Positions 40,773 to 53,600 of a stretch of 64,000 nucleotides of DNA are shown here, one piece after another. Source of the stretch: Lactarius indigo (lineage: Eukaryota; Basidiomycota; Agaricomycetes; Russulales; Russulaceae); the NCBI GenBank assembly GCA_025766275.1, contig JAFKAC010000001.1:186001-250000 (forward strand), in the 5' to 3' direction. The notes under the pieces were generated by a model that saw nothing but the letters and a program-made list of their open reading frames with translations, had not been told where the DNA came from and did no database searches. A program made the position numbers and the translations under genes. Every line of letters begins with the position of its first letter. Within the stretch, counting starts at the first letter, position 1.

Positions 40773-43534
40773 GGTTGAGATATTTTGGCTGATGCCAAGG
40801 ATCTTGCATATCTCTCACATGAACTTGGATGCGAATCGGGGGTCTCGATCACTGATAACACGCGAGGGGAGCCCGAATCGTGGGAAGACGTGAGATACGT
40901 ACAAAGCAGCCGTTCCCTCAGCTGTTATCTCTTCATTGCAAGGGATGAAGACGGCGGCTTTGGTGCAGTCGTGATCTGTTACCGTTAGAATGGAGTCGTA
41001 ACCCCGAGAGATGGGGAGTTTCGTAATAAAGTCCACTGCAATGGTCTCGAATGGCAGGGCTTCCGGTTTGGGGTAAATGGGTTGCAGGGGTGCTCTGATA
41101 GGGCGAAGATTGACTTTGTGCCGCTGGCATTCGGCGCAGCCTTTGACGTAATCTTGAACGTCATTCTTCATCTGTGGCCACCAGTAGTGCCGTTCAGTAA
41201 GCTGGAGAGTACGTTTAATACCAGGATGACCATAGACGGGGGAATCGTGGTGAGCAGCAATGATTGTGCGTTTGTCATGGATGCCTCCAGTGACCACTCG
41301 GCGTCCATCCTTGTACCACGTCCCTTCAATATCTTTTAGTTTGTGAGCGTCAACCCAGGGTTTCAACTTAGCTAAATTTTGCTCGTAGATGGGGTGTTCC
41401 GGAGTCATTTCGACTGGTAGAATCTCGGGTCTCCAGTGGGGATGCCGTGGCTCCTCTAACGTGGTAGCATGTGCAAAGACGCTTTCTGGTAGTACGGTTA
41501 TACCTTCATTATCATTCTCTCCTTGATCGTAGTCTGGTCTTTGAGATAGTGCGTCGGCGCATCCATTGGAAGCGCCCTTGATGTGGTGAATTTCGAAGTC
41601 ATACTCTGAAAGTTCGAGTACTTCCCTGGCTACGCGCCTGCTAATCTTTTGTGGCGACTTCCAATATTGTAAGTTGAGGTGATCGGAGAAAACTTTGATT
41701 TTGTGGGGGGAGCCCGCTAAGAGGGGTCTCCAGTGGCAGAAGGCTTTGACGATCGCCAGAAGTTCAAGGTCGTAAATATTGTAATTTTGTTCGGCTTCAC
41801 TGAGCGTGGATGAGTAATAACCGATGGGGTGCCTCTTGCCGTCCACTTTGCGCTGGAGAAGGACAGCTCCAGTGGCGAACCCGGACGCATCGACTTCTAG
41901 TTCGAATTGTTGCGTAAGGTCTGGATGTGCGAGAACAGGTTCGCTGGTGACAAGGGTTTTGAGGTCTTGGAACGCTTTTTCTTCCTCTGTTCCCCAGTGC
42001 CATTCGGTGTCTTTACGCGTGAGTTTATTGAGAGGTCGTGCTTTGGTTGTGAAACCTCGTATGAAGGGTCGGTAAAAATTGCAAAAACCGAGAAAAGAGC
42101 GGACGTCCTTGACCTTGGTTGGCGTAGGCCAGTCTTTAATACCTGAAATTTTGACAGGGTCCATGCGTGTCACCCCCTTTTCAAGGATTACCCCCAGGTA
42201 ATCCATGCGTGGGGAGTGGAAGAGGCATTTCTCTAGCTTGTAGTACAGATCGTGCTCCGCGGATACGTGGAGTACGTCCTTGACTGCTTCGATGTGATCT
42301 GGTAGTGAGTGATTGAGGCCAGTAGCAATGCCGATGTCGTCCATGTAGACACGAATAACTGTACCCCGCTGTTCATGCTTTGTGATAACATCCCTAAAGA
42401 TGAAATTCATCATCGTCTGGAACGTTGCCGGGGAGTTGGTTAGGCCGAAAAACATCACCGTTGGTTCGAATAGTCCATAGCGTGTTTTGAATGCTGCTTT
42501 CTCTTCATCTCCCTCTTTGATGCGTACGTTGTTATACCCCCATCTGACATCAAGTTTAGTGTAGATGTGGGCGTTGCTGAGGTCAGTAATAAGGTCAGAG
42601 ATAAGAGGGAGTGGGTATTGGTTGCGGATAGTGACGGCGTTGATTTTTCGGTAATCTTGAACAGGCCACAATTTCCCATCCTTTTTCTTGATGAAGAAGA
42701 AGGATGATGTGTATGGTGACTTAGAGGGCCATATATACCCCTTCTTGAGTTGTTCGTCAATCCATTCGCGCAGCTTCTTATCTTCCTCTTGGGTCATAGG
42801 GTATATTTTGCAATCAATGGCGTCGGCTGTTCCGGGTTTGAATTCAATAGCATGATCCCAAGGCCTGCTTGGTGGAAACCTATTGGATGCTTCTTCACTG
42901 AAGAGTTGTTCAAACTCGCAATATTCGGGTGGTAACTCAGCTTTAGTCACGTATTGTTGAGCGGCGATGGCGAGGTCAGTGGCTGTGGCCCTGATTCGGC
43001 ATCCTTCCTCGAATTGTTGTCGTTGGTCGTCTGTGATGACACAGGAGTGTACTATTTCGTAGTCATCGTCCTGGACGGTGGTTGTCGCAACTACCGGCAT
43101 TGCTTTAATATAGGGGTTGGTCGAGCGAATAATGATAGGGAGCATATCCTCGTGTATGGCTGCCTGTGACCACTTGATGTGTGGGTCATAGATGGCTAGC
43201 CACAGGTATCCTAATATGATGTCTTCGTTGCCAATGTCTGTGATAAGGAAGCGGATTTCCTTGTGGATTCCTTTAGTTTGGACGTCAACATCGGTATAAT
43301 GTGTGATACGTCCCGATCTGTTTTCTGTGTTATCTATATTCCATATTTTCTTTGGGACGTCAAGTTGTTTTGTCCCAAGTCCCATCCTTTTTGCGAAGGA
43401 TGGTTTCATGAAGCAGTGGGTTGCTCCCGAGTCAACTAGTGCTCGTATGTCGGCCATTGCGTAACTGGTGCGAATCGATACTGGAACTCTCATCGAACGA
43501 TAGCGAGTCATGATTACACTGTTACAATTAACTG

Positions 43535-43574
43535 CCCTCACCCAGGCCGATGGGTTCAGGCGTCCTGAAAACCC
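43535..43574 (-). promoter_or_regulatory. putative -1 frameshift signal, element D
   Basis: On the minus strand G GGT TTT (43568-43574), 7-nt spacer, arm CCTGAACCC (43552-43560), loop ATCGGCCT, arm GGGTGAGGG (43535-43543). Confidence 0.65.
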
Positions 43575-45517
43575 TCCTTTTTCCACAACTGTTGGAGGAT
43601 AATGTCTTTTACGTCGTCCGATTCTCCTGCCACTCCATTAAGCCAATCGCTGGCCCGCTGTTGAGGGGGTATGTCTTGAACCACCCTGGTAGCGACTTCT
43701 GGTTCTTGTTGATGATAGTCGGTATCAACGTATCGACTGGTCGATGCTTGAGGTTGGTAACCTCTTTGCGGTTGTCTACAGTCACGGGCCATATGTCCGT
43801 CCTTTCCACAATTATAACAGGTGACTGGCCTTTGGTTATTACGTCCTCCTCCTCGTTGGAGGAACCCTCCTCTCGGTCGATATGGGGGACGAGGAGCAAG
43901 TATGTCTTCGGCTCCTGCAAGTCGCCCTCGAATTCGATCTGCCAAAGTGTCCATTGCATTCGGATCTCTTGGTAGATTTCTTGGTTGCCAGGAACTCCTT
44001 GGTGGCCCTTGCCACTGTCGTTGCTGCCGTTGTTTTCCTTGTCCTTGTCCAGGAGAAACCCCCTTGTTTAGTACTGCCTTCAGGTGAAGATATTGTTGTT
44101 GACAAGTGGTGGCCACTTCTTTCCACTCGCGGTAGTTGTGGGGGTTATCAAGGGTATAGACCTTTTCATATAGGTCTTTTGGTAGTCCGCTCGCGAATAA
44201 ATCGAGCGTTTGTGGATCGTCGAGTTTGTACTGAGCACGGTGTATTAACTGTTCGAATTGGGTGCAATACTCATCTAGATTGCCTCCGATCATCTTGACT
44301 CCTTTCTTAAGCTCGTATTGAGCTTGTTCTTGCTCCATGGTATTGCGGAAGCGTTGCATAAAGCTGCGCGTAACTTCGTTCCATAATCCCTCACTCGTGC
44401 GGGGTATTCCAGCTTGTATTTGACCGTTGAGCCATGTGAGCATTGCCAGTACCCACTCGCTAACATTGACTCCCTTGATATATGAAAGGAAGAGTAAGGC
44501 ACGTCGGTATGGGGTCGCCATGATGCCTTCATCCGCGTTCATGCCCCAGTAGACATGCCATTGAGTGAGGAATGCTTCGACTTTAGCGCATTCTCCGTCG
44601 AATACTGTTGGTGCTTCGCCAGCTAATTTGTTACTTGGAGGGGAAATAATAGGACCTGCACCTGGTAATCCTCCTCCCAGTGGTCCTCCTCCTGGCGGTC
44701 CCCCAGGGAATCCTCCAGGGAATCCTCCGAACCCGGATCCTCTTGGTGGGGGTCCCCCTCCTGATAGGTCGCCAGGGGGTCCGCCTCCACCACTAGGGGG
44801 GTCAGCTACGTCTGGTCCAATGGCGCGGTGGATTGCTACGTCGTCTTCGGTCATTCGATGACCCGTATAGGGATTGATGGGAGCTAAGTTAGCTCTGGAT
44901 TCTTCTGCAATGCGTCTTTGTTCTTCTAGGGCTATTTGGTCCCTTGCTTCGGTGGTGAGCTGCAACTCTTCTTGCGTAATAGTAGTGGTAGCCATTGTGG
45001 CGACTGCTGGGCTGTGGATGTGAATTACTTCTGGTTCGGGTTGGTGAATGGTGAGGGACTCAGTTCGCTGTATAATGTGATTGCCAATAGCTCCTAGGCT
45101 GGCGTCTTCTGCCGGCATATTTCCTCTACTTGGTGACTGACTTTCGGAGGCTTCTTCTCTGCTAATTCCTTTGTCTGTATGTTCCTGTGCTTGTCCGTCA
45201 ATAGGACCGTAATCCGCACGGCTATTAAGCTCTCGTGCGTCGATATCACAGTTGTAGTTTCTTCCTGCTGGTCGTACGATGTCCCAGCGATGATCTATGG
45301 GGTTCCAAGTAACCTCGGTCCAACAGAGACGTTCGAAGTTGAACTCAACAGGCCGGAAACGGTTAGGACCGTTAAATTCTACAAAATATCCGGTGTCTTC
45401 TCCTCGTTCTCTCCACTGAGCCGCTCCCAGGAATCTTGTTGGTATGTTGCGATCTCCTCGTCGTTCAATATGATAGGGACGGAAGGACGTCCACTGGTCT
45501 CTGGTTGAGTACGCCAC
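43556..45517 (-). CDS. gag: gag of element D
   Basis: 653 residues from GTG 45517 (context CTCATC before, G after). The frame is open further upstream through the PBS into the LTR, but without an ATG. Same order as in B: N-terminal domain (STRDQWTSFRPYH, FNFERLCWTE), MATTTITQEELQL helix, Gly/Pro linker of about 60 residues, gag domain (FLTQWHVYWGMNAD, SYIKGVNVSEWV, MEQEQAQYELKKG) and knuckle CYNCGKDGHMARDC. No stop codon. The end overlaps pol. Confidence 0.9.
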   Translation of the reverse strand: MAYSTRDQWTSFRPYHIERRGDRNIPTRFLGAAQWRERGEDTGYFVEFNGPNRFRPVEFNFERLCWTEVTWNPIDHRWDIVRPAGRNYNCDIDARELNSRADYGPIDGQAQEHTDKGISREEASESQSPSRGNMPAEDASLGAIGNHIIQRTESLTIHQPEPEVIHIHSPAVATMATTTITQEELQLTTEARDQIALEEQRRIAEESRANLAPINPYTGHRMTEDDVAIHRAIGPDVADPPSGGGGPPGDLSGGGPPPRGSGFGGFPGGFPGGPPGGGPLGGGLPGAGPIISPPSNKLAGEAPTVFDGECAKVEAFLTQWHVYWGMNADEGIMATPYRRALLFLSYIKGVNVSEWVLAMLTWLNGQIQAGIPRTSEGLWNEVTRSFMQRFRNTMEQEQAQYELKKGVKMIGGNLDEYCTQFEQLIHRAQYKLDDPQTLDLFASGLPKDLYEKVYTLDNPHNYREWKEVATTCQQQYLHLKAVLNKGVSPGQGQGKQRQQRQWQGPPRSSWQPRNLPRDPNAMDTLADRIRGRLAGAEDILAPRPPYRPRGGFLQRGGGRNNQRPVTCYNCGKDGHMARDCRQPQRGYQPQASTSRYVDTDYHQQEPEVATRVVQDIPPQQRASDWLNGVAGESDDVKDIILQQLWKKEGFQDA

Positions 45518-45524
45518 GATGAGT

Positions 45525-45537
45525 ATCTTGGTCTTAA
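45525..45537 (-). other. primer binding site, element D
   Basis: TTAAGACCAAGAT (minus strand), complementary to the LTR motif at 45770-45780, which lies 34 bp after the TATAAG box (45809-45814). Confidence 0.6.
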
Positions 45538-46046
45538 TGTTATGCTCCACCAGCGTCAGTCCGACTTGGACTTATAATAGGCGTAATCGACTTAGCGAAG
45601 AATGTGAATGGGGACCACATGTCAACCCAACACCAGCTGAACAGGGGCATGTCTTGGCACACGCTGCAGCAATAAGATGAAGAAGAGTATCCCTTGGCTG
45701 GATACAAGTAGAAGCACACTTAGTCCGAGACTAAGGCAGACGAGAGACGAGTCAAGTGGTGGATTGAAGAAGACCAAGATGGGGACTCTTGGTCTTCCGA
45801 GTTGACTACTTATACAGATACACGCAGGCTTTGAAGCGCCGCTGGAATAGTACGTAACCAATAGCATAACTAGCTCGAACCCTAGTACAGCTATCCTAGG
45901 AATGAGTCATACATGAGTCACAATCACATGTGAACTACTATGCTGACTGATGCGAAGTAAGAATCCATGACTAATACTGATACCGGACCGTAGTCATAAC
46001 CGGTCATGAGTCGTGTGTAATGAGTCATCAAGTCTGTACCGTAACA
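45538..46046 (-). repeat. 5' LTR of element D
   Basis: 509 bp, pairs with 37776-38284. Confidence 0.95.
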
Positions 46047-46051
46047 GGGTG

Positions 46052-46511
46052 CCTCAGTCATGGCTTTGCAGCAGTGTGTCTACAACCAGACAGCGATCCC
46101 ATTCCCAACACAACCAAAACCAACCCTGTGCTGCACTGGGCAGTGAGCCAGCAACGGAATGATATTACCAATCCCAATGCAGCTAGTCCCAAGATCATAC
46201 CCCAGCAGGAAGACCCGCATTTGGACATTGCTGGTGAAGATGCCAGTACCAGGTTCCTACCACATCATATAGAGGGCCTACAACTGGATGGGAATGTGGT
46301 GGGCCATCCCTTGGATGATGTTTCTGTTCCCAATGTTGCTGGTACAAGACCTGTAGTGTATCAGAAGATGCACCAACACTTGGGAGGTGATGTTTCTGAC
46401 ATTGATGGTGCTCAAGTCACCCCCCCGTCATCTTACTTTTCATCTTCCAGTCCTTTGGATATCCCTGGGCAATATATGCATTTGAACCAAAAGCTGATAT
46501 TTCTTTATTGA
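46052..46511 (+). CDS. unknown ORF, 3' part, split by element D
   Basis: Continues in frame from 37775 and ends in a TGA at 46509-46511. Low-complexity, polar sequence with PSSYFSSSSPLDIPG near its end. No domain recognised. The open join across the insertion suggests that the frame was intact when D inserted. Confidence 0.4.
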
Positions 46512-49500
46512 CAGTTGTTGCATTTATCGCCATTGTTATCCAATGAGTTAGGGCTAGAAATGCCTCACAGAAGTACTGGACTTACAAGGCCAGGTTGGGC
46601 TTGTCATTGCAAGAAGGGGTGGACACATGTATGACTTTATATTTCAAAGAAACATGTATGGAGTAATTGGGAGCATCTTGAGCATCTTTATCAAGGTGTC
46701 GACCTTGTCAACTGGAAAGTTGTTGTTTGTTGACACCACTTCAATACAATCAGTAACTGGTGATGCATCATTTCAACTGGGCTTCCATTCTCCAAATCGT
46801 CCCAATATTACAGAACTCAAACAGCAATTAGGTACAATTCCTTCTATGAAAGGTTTAACCCAGTTCTAGCCAGAAGGTGCAAATCAATTTTTTCTCCCTG
46901 TAATTGTCAATGCTGTTGCTCACGACCTGCTGAATTTCCCAAGTCAATCAAGACCTGGTCCAAGAAATGCGATCACAGTTTTCTTGCAGGCGACTGGCTT
47001 ACTTTAGGTTGCCCTCAAAAGGAATAGTCTTTGCTTCCATGCTGACTAGCAGTATGTCAACAACACAGCCTTCATTGGCAGATTTAGCACTATCCACAGA
47101 TGCACCAATGAATCAAGGCTTGGTTGAGTATGAGAGCTGGCTGGAAAATGCCATTTCCACATTAAGGGGGCCCCTAGAGGAATCGAAGGGCCCACAGTTA
47201 CATGCTTAAAACGATCTGATCAAAGAAATCATGCTTGTGACCGAGGAAGTTCACACCACCAAAAGAGAAGAGTGGTCTTGCCAGTTAGCAGTGATAGACA
47301 CACATGACCCTCTTCCTCCATTTGTAATTGCTAATCAGTGTGCAGTAGTTGATGGCAGTCAGTCTCTTCGCCAATCTGATGGGAGACATGCTGAACTTCT
47401 CCAGGAAAATTCCTCAACAGGCAGCATCTACAATCGGATCCTATTGTCCTATGCTGTTACCTAGGGCTAGCAATCTGCTATCTTGTCATGAACGTCTCCA
47501 TTGTGTGCTGTGAATTCCTGGCTATGATTTTCAGGGTTTTACTTAATCTCTGTCTCACACAAACTTTACAACCCTTGGAACTAGACTCACTTATTGCCAG
47601 CATCCTGCTGGACATTCAAAGGATTTTCAACATCTTAAAGCTTCATCCTCATACCCAGTCCTTCATCTGCTGTTCCGAATGCTACAAACTTTACCCTGAT
47701 TCCCAGGCCTGTCCAGATCTCTGTAAACATCAATCTACACCAGACGCCAAGATGTGTAATACACCCCTTTACACAAGAAGGACCATTTGCAGCGTCACCA
47801 AATGATTCCCTACCCGGATGTTCCTCTACCACAACATAAAAGCACAACGTGAAAGCCTGGCTAGCCAATATACTCAGTAGACAAGATATTGAAGCACATA
47901 CAGATTGTAATGTCTTCACCAACTCCTACAACACGGCTATGGAGTTCAGAGATATATGGGATGGGAAAGTCTTCAGAGCACCGTTCATTGTGCAACAAAT
48001 GACAGTATAATGCCGACATCCAGCAAAACAGAGACTTCAGCCAGCATACTAAAGCCCAGGCGCAATGAGGTGTGTCACTAGTTTTCTCTCAGTACAATGC
48101 TTATTCAGTCTCTTATCTCTGCCTCATTTTTAGCGCCAGAAGGGTGCTCGACCAAGAATCGGAGCAAGCATGCTTCCTACTACTATCTCAGAAACTCATG
48201 GTGTACATGACTCAAGCCGCAGAGAAGCAGCATGTGTGACAACAACACTGGCACCGGAGGACAGTGGGATGACCCTATGAGCAAGAGCAGCCAAGGTAAG
48301 TCAGAAGCTTGATCGTCATTTCAGGGGGTTGTCCACTGCTGCACAGACTATCACTGACCTCAGGCACAATGGCCAGCGATCACCTATGCTCCTTCTGATT
48401 ATCCTTTTCATAGACACCACCAGTGGCAGGGGCAGAGATACATATGGCCAACAGAACCTTGGCCAGAGCAGTTACAATTATGGATCCAACATCAGAAGCA
48501 GCCAGACTGGTACCGGCCTGGGTAGCACTGACACCCAATTGGACCAGTATGTGACTTTGGGCCAGTATGGGAGCTTGGAGAGGGCCACAACTGGCCAGAC
48601 CAGTGGTTATATGGACCTGGCCAGAAATGTCGCAGCAGTGGGTGGTGGAAGGCGACCCAACAATGATGACGAGTATGGTGCCTCAGTTGGCCCTGGTGGT
48701 GGCCCTATGGGAAAACCATCCATGGCAAGCAGGGTGATGGGTATGTCAATACTCTTCAGTGGTGCCGTTTTGCTGCAAACTGATATGAAGGGCTTTAGGT
48801 CAAGCAGGTTACAGTGTCTGCGACAGGGGAACGTGGCTCATGCGCAAAGGTGAATGGGGAAGTCAGGCACTAGACAAACAGATATAACTTAGGAATCATG
48901 GGCAGAAGTGATTACTAGTGTATTTTCACACAGACAAACAGATATAACTGTCTAGGCATAAGCAAACTGATACAAATAAGTAGTGAGTCATCTTACCTCA
49001 GGAATTGTGGGCAGAAGCGATTACTGAGGACTATGAAAGTAATGTACTAGGTATATAAGCATAAAGCCAGAGGAGATGTGGAGTACCATAATCATATGGG
49101 TATGTATGGACTGTGATTCCACAAAATGAGATGAGAGACTAGTTCAGATCATAAAGTAATTAATCAGTCAAATACACAAGGAACAAGGGTATAATCGCCA
49201 TCACAAGCCACACTGGCCTTGCATGCACTGAAGTCTCAACATTAGGTGCTGCTGAGCATTGCAGAAAAGGTGTAGAGGACATTGACAGTTGGATCAAGCC
49301 ACTTGGTCAACCTGTTGTCAACACTCTGAGTCCAAGATTGCTCAAACTCCTGGACTTGGTCTTGAAGCACAGTGAGAATGTCAGCAGGAGAATCACAGCA
49401 GTGTAATCTGGTGGCAAGTGGATGCACAAGAAGGTCCCTTTCTGTCTGTTTTTCATATGTGTTCAGGGAAGTGTGGAAGATGGATTGGAAATTGAGAAGT

Positions 49501-49779
49501 GAAGTGGCTGCCAGGGGGGTTGACATAGGGTTTGTGATGACAAATTGTTTCTTGGGAAGAAGATGATAACTAGCAGACTAGAGAACAAAATTCTCCATTT
49601 GATACCAGATATGCGCTGCCTTGTTGCTTTGAGTGTGGGCATGTAAACTCTTGTTGCCAGGTTGTTATACCTAGGCATAGCCAAGGGGCTTGCAGGAATG
49701 TAAGCACCCATACCCAGGTTAGGGGAAAGGGGGGCCTGATTGCACCCCCTCCCCTTGTTGTTGCCTATCCTGTCCAACA
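46512..49779. other. degenerate coding-like DNA, no intact gene
   Basis: Scattered short plus-strand frames (for example near 46627, 46967, 47488) look partly protein-like but share no recognised domain. Together with 32851-37775 they may be parts of one old multi-exon gene split by elements C and D. Confidence 0.3.
48329..48853 (+). pseudogene. possible exon remnant, Gly/Ser/Gln-rich
   Basis: 174 codons open, preceded by a GTAAGT...TTTCAG stretch (48296-48325) that is short for an intron. Gly, Ser, Thr and Gln dominate (GRDTYGQQNLGQSSYNYGSN). No ATG start or family can be assigned. Confidence 0.3.
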
Positions 49780-50540
49780 GTGACCAATTTCATTTTATTA
49801 TAATAAATCCCTGATAAATCCCAATAAAATATATAAAATTATGTGATGGAAACATATTATATATTGTATAATAAAATGCTTCTGAAAAAACACAAAAATT
49901 ATTATAATACTTCATATATGATTTTGTTATGGTTTTTCTTTGTGAAACATGATGTCAAAATAAAACATATTACCATTAAAAAAACAAAGACATTGTATTA
50001 TGGTCAAGACAAGATTTTATATCTAGCATTGTGCTAATATAGTTTTGACTGCTTGTCAGTTTCTTTCCATGTGAAATATTTAGGTAGATGGGAAAAATCT
50101 TCTAGCATTTTGAAATGCCATTTACACTTAGAAAAAATTATTTGATTTGTATTTTTTTAACCTATGTTCAAGTGGATTATCTTGGCAAAGGGATAAGTCT
50201 TTCTATTCACAAGGGATATAACAAAACTAAATCAATAAATATCATTCCAGCTTGATTTTGTGATATGAATTCAATTTGGCAATATGTAGTCATCATTCCT
50301 AGATTTTGTATCATGTAGATTAAAGGCAATTAAATTGCCTTTTGTTATAAATATATTATCATTTTGTCAGCAGTAAAAGTGAGATTTCCATCCAGTGTAT
50401 AGAAATGATCGACAAACTCAGGGTACACAAGCAACATTTACCCAGACTTTTGACAAGCATAATATAGCCTGTTTTGTTTTATCCATTTATATTCTGGAAT
50501 CTCCAGGCTCCATAACTACTCTTTGCTGACCTACCATTGA
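49780..50540. other. AT-rich block
   Basis: A markedly AT-rich stretch, especially 49790-50470, with no gene. Its composition resembles the arms of the foldback element to the right, so it may be another decayed non-autonomous element. No ends identified. Confidence 0.4.
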
Positions 50541-50725
50541 CTCCCACCTATCCAGACACTTTGTAACGATCCCCGGTATGAGCACCAATATGTGTCTGGT
50601 GTGAACACCAATGCACACATAGTGCCACACCTCGCTTTCACAGTGTGTTCAGGTTTTCAACATCTGCTATGCATTCCAGCCACGCACACCCTCCAGTATA
50701 CATGCATGCTCTCCCACCTTCACTG

Positions 50726-51112
50726 TGATGAACAGACACATAGAAACTATACTCACAGTGGACTGATAAGACTGTGGTGAGATATAGATGGTGACTGAGA
50801 AGCAGCACAGGGGTGTCAAGCAAGTGAAAGCAGGGAAGTTGTCTGGCACACAGCAGTGAGAGAACTGATGTGGACCAGGAGTGTACATGGTACTCTACTT
50901 ATACTCCTACAGAGGGTGACAATAGTACAACACTAGTAACACTAGTCACAGAATACAAAGGCAGTATTGTTCTACAAAGGGACAAAGGAGTGGACACTTT
51001 GAGAACAAGGGGAAGGAGAACAAGAAGAGTCCAGAACTATATGATATCATAGTGACATCACAATAAAGATAATGCTGTAAAGAGAACAAGGATGAAAGTA
51101 CAATGAGGAGTC
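50726..51112 (-). repeat. truncated LTR, TGTTGATAAG family
   Basis: Matches the first 390 bp or so of the minus-oriented LTR (TGATGAACAG start, GGACCAGGAGTGTACATGG, box region). It stops at the left end of the foldback element; the missing part is not found beyond 53914. Short form, no intron-like segment. Confidence 0.75.
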
Positions 51113-52652
51113 CATCAGGAAAAATGGGATCCTAAAATTTTTAAAAAATTTAACAAATTTTAGAAAAATGGCAATATATGTCAAGAAATAAGCAAGTTTT
51201 CTGATTTTTCAAAATTGTCAAGATAGGTGAGATAAAAACCTCCCTCCAAATTTCCAGTAATATTTTGCAAAATCTTACCAAATATTGACATAAACAGACA
51301 TATCTTAGCATATCTTAGGTGAATATGTCCAAAATTTCATCACAACAAGCAGAGTATTCAGCTGCAAACAAGGCATTCAATTAGTGTTGCATCCAAAAAA
51401 CAATAATATATTGTGACTAATAAGAATACATAAACTACAACTAATATAAGGTAGGTGGTGGCAGCATCAGCAGCAGTGATCTGGTCATGTGACAACTGTG
51501 CAGTGGCATGGCACTGGGGCAGCGTAGCAGTGTGATGCCTGGCCTGCAGGTTCAATAAGTAAAAAGAAGAAAAGAAAAAGAAAAAACTTATCTTAATATT
51601 TTGAGCCAAGTGTGTGGGTGGCGGCATTGCCACAAGCAGTGTGGCAGTGGGCATATAGGGGCAGACAACAGTCCTGTGCTGAGTTCAATATGAAAAGAAA
51701 AAAAAAAAAAAACTTATCTGGATTCTTGGAGTGCTGCAGTGCTTGTGTATGGCGGACGGGTGTGGAGAAGTGGTGGTGGTTGAAGGGGGCAGCATGGTAC
51801 CATTGTCTTGTCTTATGTGTAGCATGGCAGTGGTGGGGACTCATGAGGAGAGGCATGGGGTGTGTTTCTTGCATGTGCTGGAGAGGTGGGATGAGAAAAG
51901 AAAAGAAGAAAAAGAGAAGAAATAAAGACATATCTTGTCCACTGGGCCAAAGCCCAGTTCATCATCAGCCACAGTGGTGGGTGCTGGAGCCGAGGGAAGG
52001 TTGAGGTGGCAGCATGTGTGGCCAGCACTGGTTGCAGAGGGGTCTGGGTGTCTTCTTGCACATAGCAGGTGTGGTGGTAGGTCCTGGAGTACCCTGTTAA
52101 CAGAAAAGGAAAAAGAAAAAGAAAAAGAAAAGTACCGCTGGCTATGCCATGACAATGGAGGCCACACTGACTGGGTTGGGATGGTGGTGATGTGGGTGGG
52201 TACAGTGGGTGTAGCCTGGATGTCAGCATGGTGAGAGGCAAGACAAAAAAAGACTTACTATATCTGATTGCAGGAGGGAGCACAGTGATGTGGCGATTGT
52301 GAATGTGGTGACTTCGAAAAAAATTGTCAAGCAAAGGTTTAATATGTGGCGTGGGAAGGTGTATCACTATGTGCACGTTGACCTGTAAACATGTGAACAC
52401 CCATACCATTTCCTCTCACTCTTCCTGGATTTTTTTTTCTTCTCTTCTCTTCCATTCCCACCACACATGTGGACCACCTCTATGGCCTACACAAGAGAAG
52501 ATGTGGCTGAGGACAAGCTGGGCTTCAGCCCAGTGCATAAGATTTTTTTTTTTTTTTCTTTTTTTTTTTTGAATGTTTTTCCACTTGCAGGACCTCTCGT
52601 GCATGCAAGCCACCACTGTGGCTGCACCAACCCCATTGCCACCCCAACTGCC

Positions 52653-53220
52653 TGTTGATAAGTGACCCTTGCACACTTAGCGGCTCATATGGACTGAACT
52701 TGCAGCATGGACTGCTTTAGATGAGATATACAGGACTTGTAGATTAGATACTATTTTGATCTGTACAATCTGGACTTATCATTGTGTCATACATGACATC
52801 ACTGTACTTCTATGACATCATACATCTGGACTGTGCGTTGTATAACACCTTTGTACTTTCCTTTGTTCCATACTTAGCTTTATCCTTATTATGATGTCAC
52901 TATGATATCATTTAACTCTGGACTCTTCTTGTTCTCCATGCCCTTGTTCTCAAAGCGTCCACTCTTTTGTCTGTTTGTAGAACAGTACCTTGTATTCTGT
53001 GACTAGTGTTACTAGCATTGTACTATTGTCACTCCCTGTAGGAGTATAAGTAGAGTACCATGTACGCTCCTGGTCCACATCAGTTCTCACTGTTTGTGTG
53101 CCAGACAACCTCTTGCTTCACTCTGCTCACACCCCCTATTGCTGCTTCCAGCCACTCTTGATATCTCACCACAGTCTCCTTTGTCACTGTGAGTATCATC
53201 TTCATGTGTGCTGTTCATCA
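52653..53220 (+). mobile_element. solo LTR in foldback element
   Basis: 568 bp, TGTTGATAAG...TGCTGTTCATCA, flanked by CTGCC (52648-52652 and 53221-53225). Short form. Confidence 0.95.
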
Positions 53221-53259
53221 CTGCCACCACCCCTCACTGCACAAAGGCCCCGTCTTGGC

Positions 53260-53600
53260 GCCACAAGACCCTGCAACCACCACCACCCCACCTCAATGTG
53301 GCATGCAAGACCCTGCAACCACCAACCTCATGCAAGACCCCACCACCGCCGACTCCCCATGTTGCCCCAATGTGGCGCTCAAGACCCCACCACTGACTCA
53401 CCACACTGCCCCAACACCCTACTCAAGATCCCGTCAAGCCACTTCAAGATCCCACAACTGCCACTGCCGACTCACTGCACCACCCCAATGTGGCATACAG
53501 GACCACCACATGGCTATCGACCCGCCATGTCACCCCAACACAGCGCACAAGATCCCACACCCCTAACATGCCATGCAAAACCCCCACACCACCTCAATAC
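53260..53600. repeat. imperfect CCACC-rich tandem repeat
   Basis: Repeating units around GCAAGACCC...CCACC...CCCCAATGTGGC of roughly 40-50 bp, within the right arm of the foldback element. C-rich on the plus strand; long open frames here are by-products. Confidence 0.5.

Larger units (their letters stand above)
38317..43574 (-). pseudogene. pol: pol of element D (nonsense codons, LTR insertion)
   Basis: From the frameshift site at 43568-43574 the frame is open to 40815 through protease (ALVDSGATHCFM), RT (YMDDIGIA), RNase H (ELEVDASGFATGAVL) and most of integrase. A TGA follows KFM (E has CGG there). The solo LTR at 40317-40772 comes next. The frame resumes at 40311 with YHPRTDGQSERMNQ, then the chromodomain (LVKWKGYPDSDNQW) and extension. 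Further TGA codons stand near 39091 (E has GGA) and 38698 (B has GGA). The last part reads EEYFMLRDRHPTD and a coiled-coil tail to 38317. Confidence 0.9.
37776..46046 (-). mobile_element. element D: chromodomain Ty3/gypsy retrotransposon
   Basis: Two 509-bp LTRs, target copies GGGTG (37771-37775 and 46047-46051). Intact gag, pol with at least three stops and a solo LTR at 40317-40772. The LTRs differ at 6 sites, all CpG-type. Same LTR family as E, distinct from A/B and C. Confidence 0.95.

Noticed and set aside
51730..52410. Long frames (up to 198 codons) in the foldback element
   Set aside because: Low-complexity readings of A/G- and T-rich tracts; overlapping on both strands.
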